5,904 nucleotides of DNA from Microcaldota archaeon (GTDB lineage: Archaea > Micrarchaeota > Micrarchaeia > Anstonellales > Anstonellaceae). The translations under genes were made by a program, and so were the position numbers. Shown here in pieces: positions 5,363 through 5,904 of this stretch; position 1 is the first letter of the stretch, and every line of letters starts with the position of its first letter. Under the pieces are notes generated by a model that searched no databases, was not told the DNA's origin, and worked only from the letters and a program-made list of their open reading frames with translations. The stretch is from NCBI GenBank assembly GCA_023248665.1, contig JAHFEC010000076.1, forward strand, positions 1 to 5,904, given 5' to 3'.

Positions 5363-5904
5363 ATGATGAAAACCATTCAGACAGTAGTAGAAGAAACTCC
5401 TACTCAAAGAGTTATCCTTGATGAAAATCTCTCTCTGATGGCGCAAGCCCAGAACTTCGTCGTTTCTTCCTGCTATGATAATGACGAGTCTAACACTTTT
5501 CGGATGCACCATATCAACTACCCGATTCTCAGGGATAAATTTGGCTTGCCGTCCCAATTGGCGGTTGTTGCCAACAAATATGCCTGTGCCGCCGTGAAGG
5601 GGGCAGTTAGGCGTAAAGCTCCAAAGCCTTCTTTTTCTGGAAGGGCTACCTATTATGATTCTCGAAGCAGCACTATTGACCTCAAAAAGAAAATAGCCAG
5701 CTTGCTCACAAAAAATGGCCGGATAAAAGTGAGCCTGAGCGTTCCTATCTACTTCCAAAAATTTGACAGTTGGAAGGTCAAGGAAAGCAATATGATTAAA
5801 TGTAAAGATGGAAGATTCAGACTGATGATTTCTATCGAACGCCCAAGCCGTATCTCTTCCAAAAAGGGAAAAGTAATTGGGGTTGACAGAGGAATCAATA
5901 ATAT
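5363..5904 (+). CDS. tnpB: TnpB (IS200/IS605 OrfB family RNA-guided nuclease), 5' part, cut by the window edge
   Basis: 180 codons are visible with no stop; the rest lies beyond 5904. Seen: MKTIQTVVEETPTQRVILDE near the N-terminus, matching the usual TnpB opening (MxKTxxxxLxPTxEQ); GLPSQLAVVANKYACAAVKG at 61-80; KPSFSGRATYYDSRS at 88-102; NGRIKVSLSVP at 118-128; DGRFRLMISIE at 149-159; and GVDRGINN at 173-180, whose D175 is the first RuvC catalytic aspartate. The remaining RuvC acids and the zinc ribbon would lie downstream. TnpB proteins are RNA-guided DNA endonucleases that help keep the element in place; the guide RNA comes from the right end, not visible here. No defect is seen in the visible part. 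An in-frame TAG at 5351-5353 limits the start to 5357, 5363 or 5366; 5363 fits the TATA spacing best. Its base composition is clearly poorer in G/C than the host genes. Confidence 0.88.
   Translation, partial: MMKTIQTVVEETPTQRVILDENLSLMAQAQNFVVSSCYDNDESNTFRMHHINYPILRDKFGLPSQLAVVANKYACAAVKGAVRRKAPKPSFSGRATYYDSRSSTIDLKKKIASLLTKNGRIKVSLSVPIYFQKFDSWKVKESNMIKCKDGRFRLMISIERPSRISSKKGKVIGVDRGINN

Larger units (their letters stand above)
5191..5904 (+). mobile_element. IS200/IS605-type element, left part (tnpA collapsed, tnpB present)
   Basis: The segment from about 5191 to the window edge holds a perfect end-type hairpin, a divergent tnpA remnant and tnpB, the arrangement of an IS605-group element. 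It is A/T-richer than the host DNA: two sampled 60-base lines (5281-5340, 5761-5820) have 21 and 20 G/C, against 41 of 60 in a sampled pyrH line (4081-4140). The exact left tip cannot be fixed, because these elements create no target duplication; it probably lies between 5171 and 5191. The right end, with its own hairpin and any guide-RNA segment, lies outside the window. With tnpA destroyed it could move only if a transposase acted in trans. Confidence 0.82.

Noticed and set aside
5168..5758. 196-codon minus-strand frame opposite tnpB
   Set aside because: It overlaps the conserved TnpB sequence and the tnpA remnant in a different frame and matches no known family.
5211..5904. CRISPR array or visible guide RNA for TnpB
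   Set aside because: No regularly spaced repeats are seen, and TnpB guide RNAs come from the element's right end, outside the window.

Overview
The window looks like a piece of an archaeal chromosome of high G+C content. I infer this from the gene set: an archaeal-type UMP kinase, a translin/TRAX-family RNase, a circularly permuted ribosome-assembly GTPase and a ThyX-like flavoenzyme. The promoters agree: A/T-rich TATA-like boxes lie about 26-27 bp upstream of start codons, with little or no leader and mostly no Shine-Dalgarno sequence. An uncultivated, possibly DPANN-type lineage is plausible, but the sequence does not fix the phylum.

Layout. Positions 81-1301 (+) encode a YlqF/YawG-type GTPase with a long Pro/Ser/Arg-rich tail. 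Positions 1393-3051 (+) encode a tandem two-domain ThyX-like protein. It converges on a translin-family gene at 3070-3654 (-). That gene is divergent from pyrH (UMP kinase, 3707-4396, +); the two share one palindromic TTTAAA box exactly midway between their ATGs. pyrH converges on a GT2 glycosyltransferase at 4470-5171 (-). From about 5191 to the right edge the sequence becomes clearly A/T-richer and is the left part of an IS200/IS605-type element. It has a perfect terminal hairpin, a collapsed divergent tnpA reduced to 36 codons, a second symmetric TATA box, and the first 180 codons of tnpB, which runs off the window.

Functional picture. PyrH (UMP to UDP) and a ThyX-type enzyme (dUMP to dTMP) both belong to pyrimidine nucleotide supply. 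The GTPase and translin protein act on ribosome assembly and RNA processing. The genes do not look like one operon: each host gene except the glycosyltransferase has its own core promoter at the expected distance. The glycosyltransferase lacks one because the mobile-element hairpin sits where its TATA box should be; it may be transcribed from the element's leftward promoter.

Most notable points: (1) two unrelated divergent gene pairs share identical geometry, 53 bp ATG-to-ATG around a central TTTAAA; (2) tnpA appears fused in frame from its two ends across a KY micro-homology, leaving a TnpB element without a working transposase; (3) the two ThyX domains carry complementary, half-degraded signature motifs.
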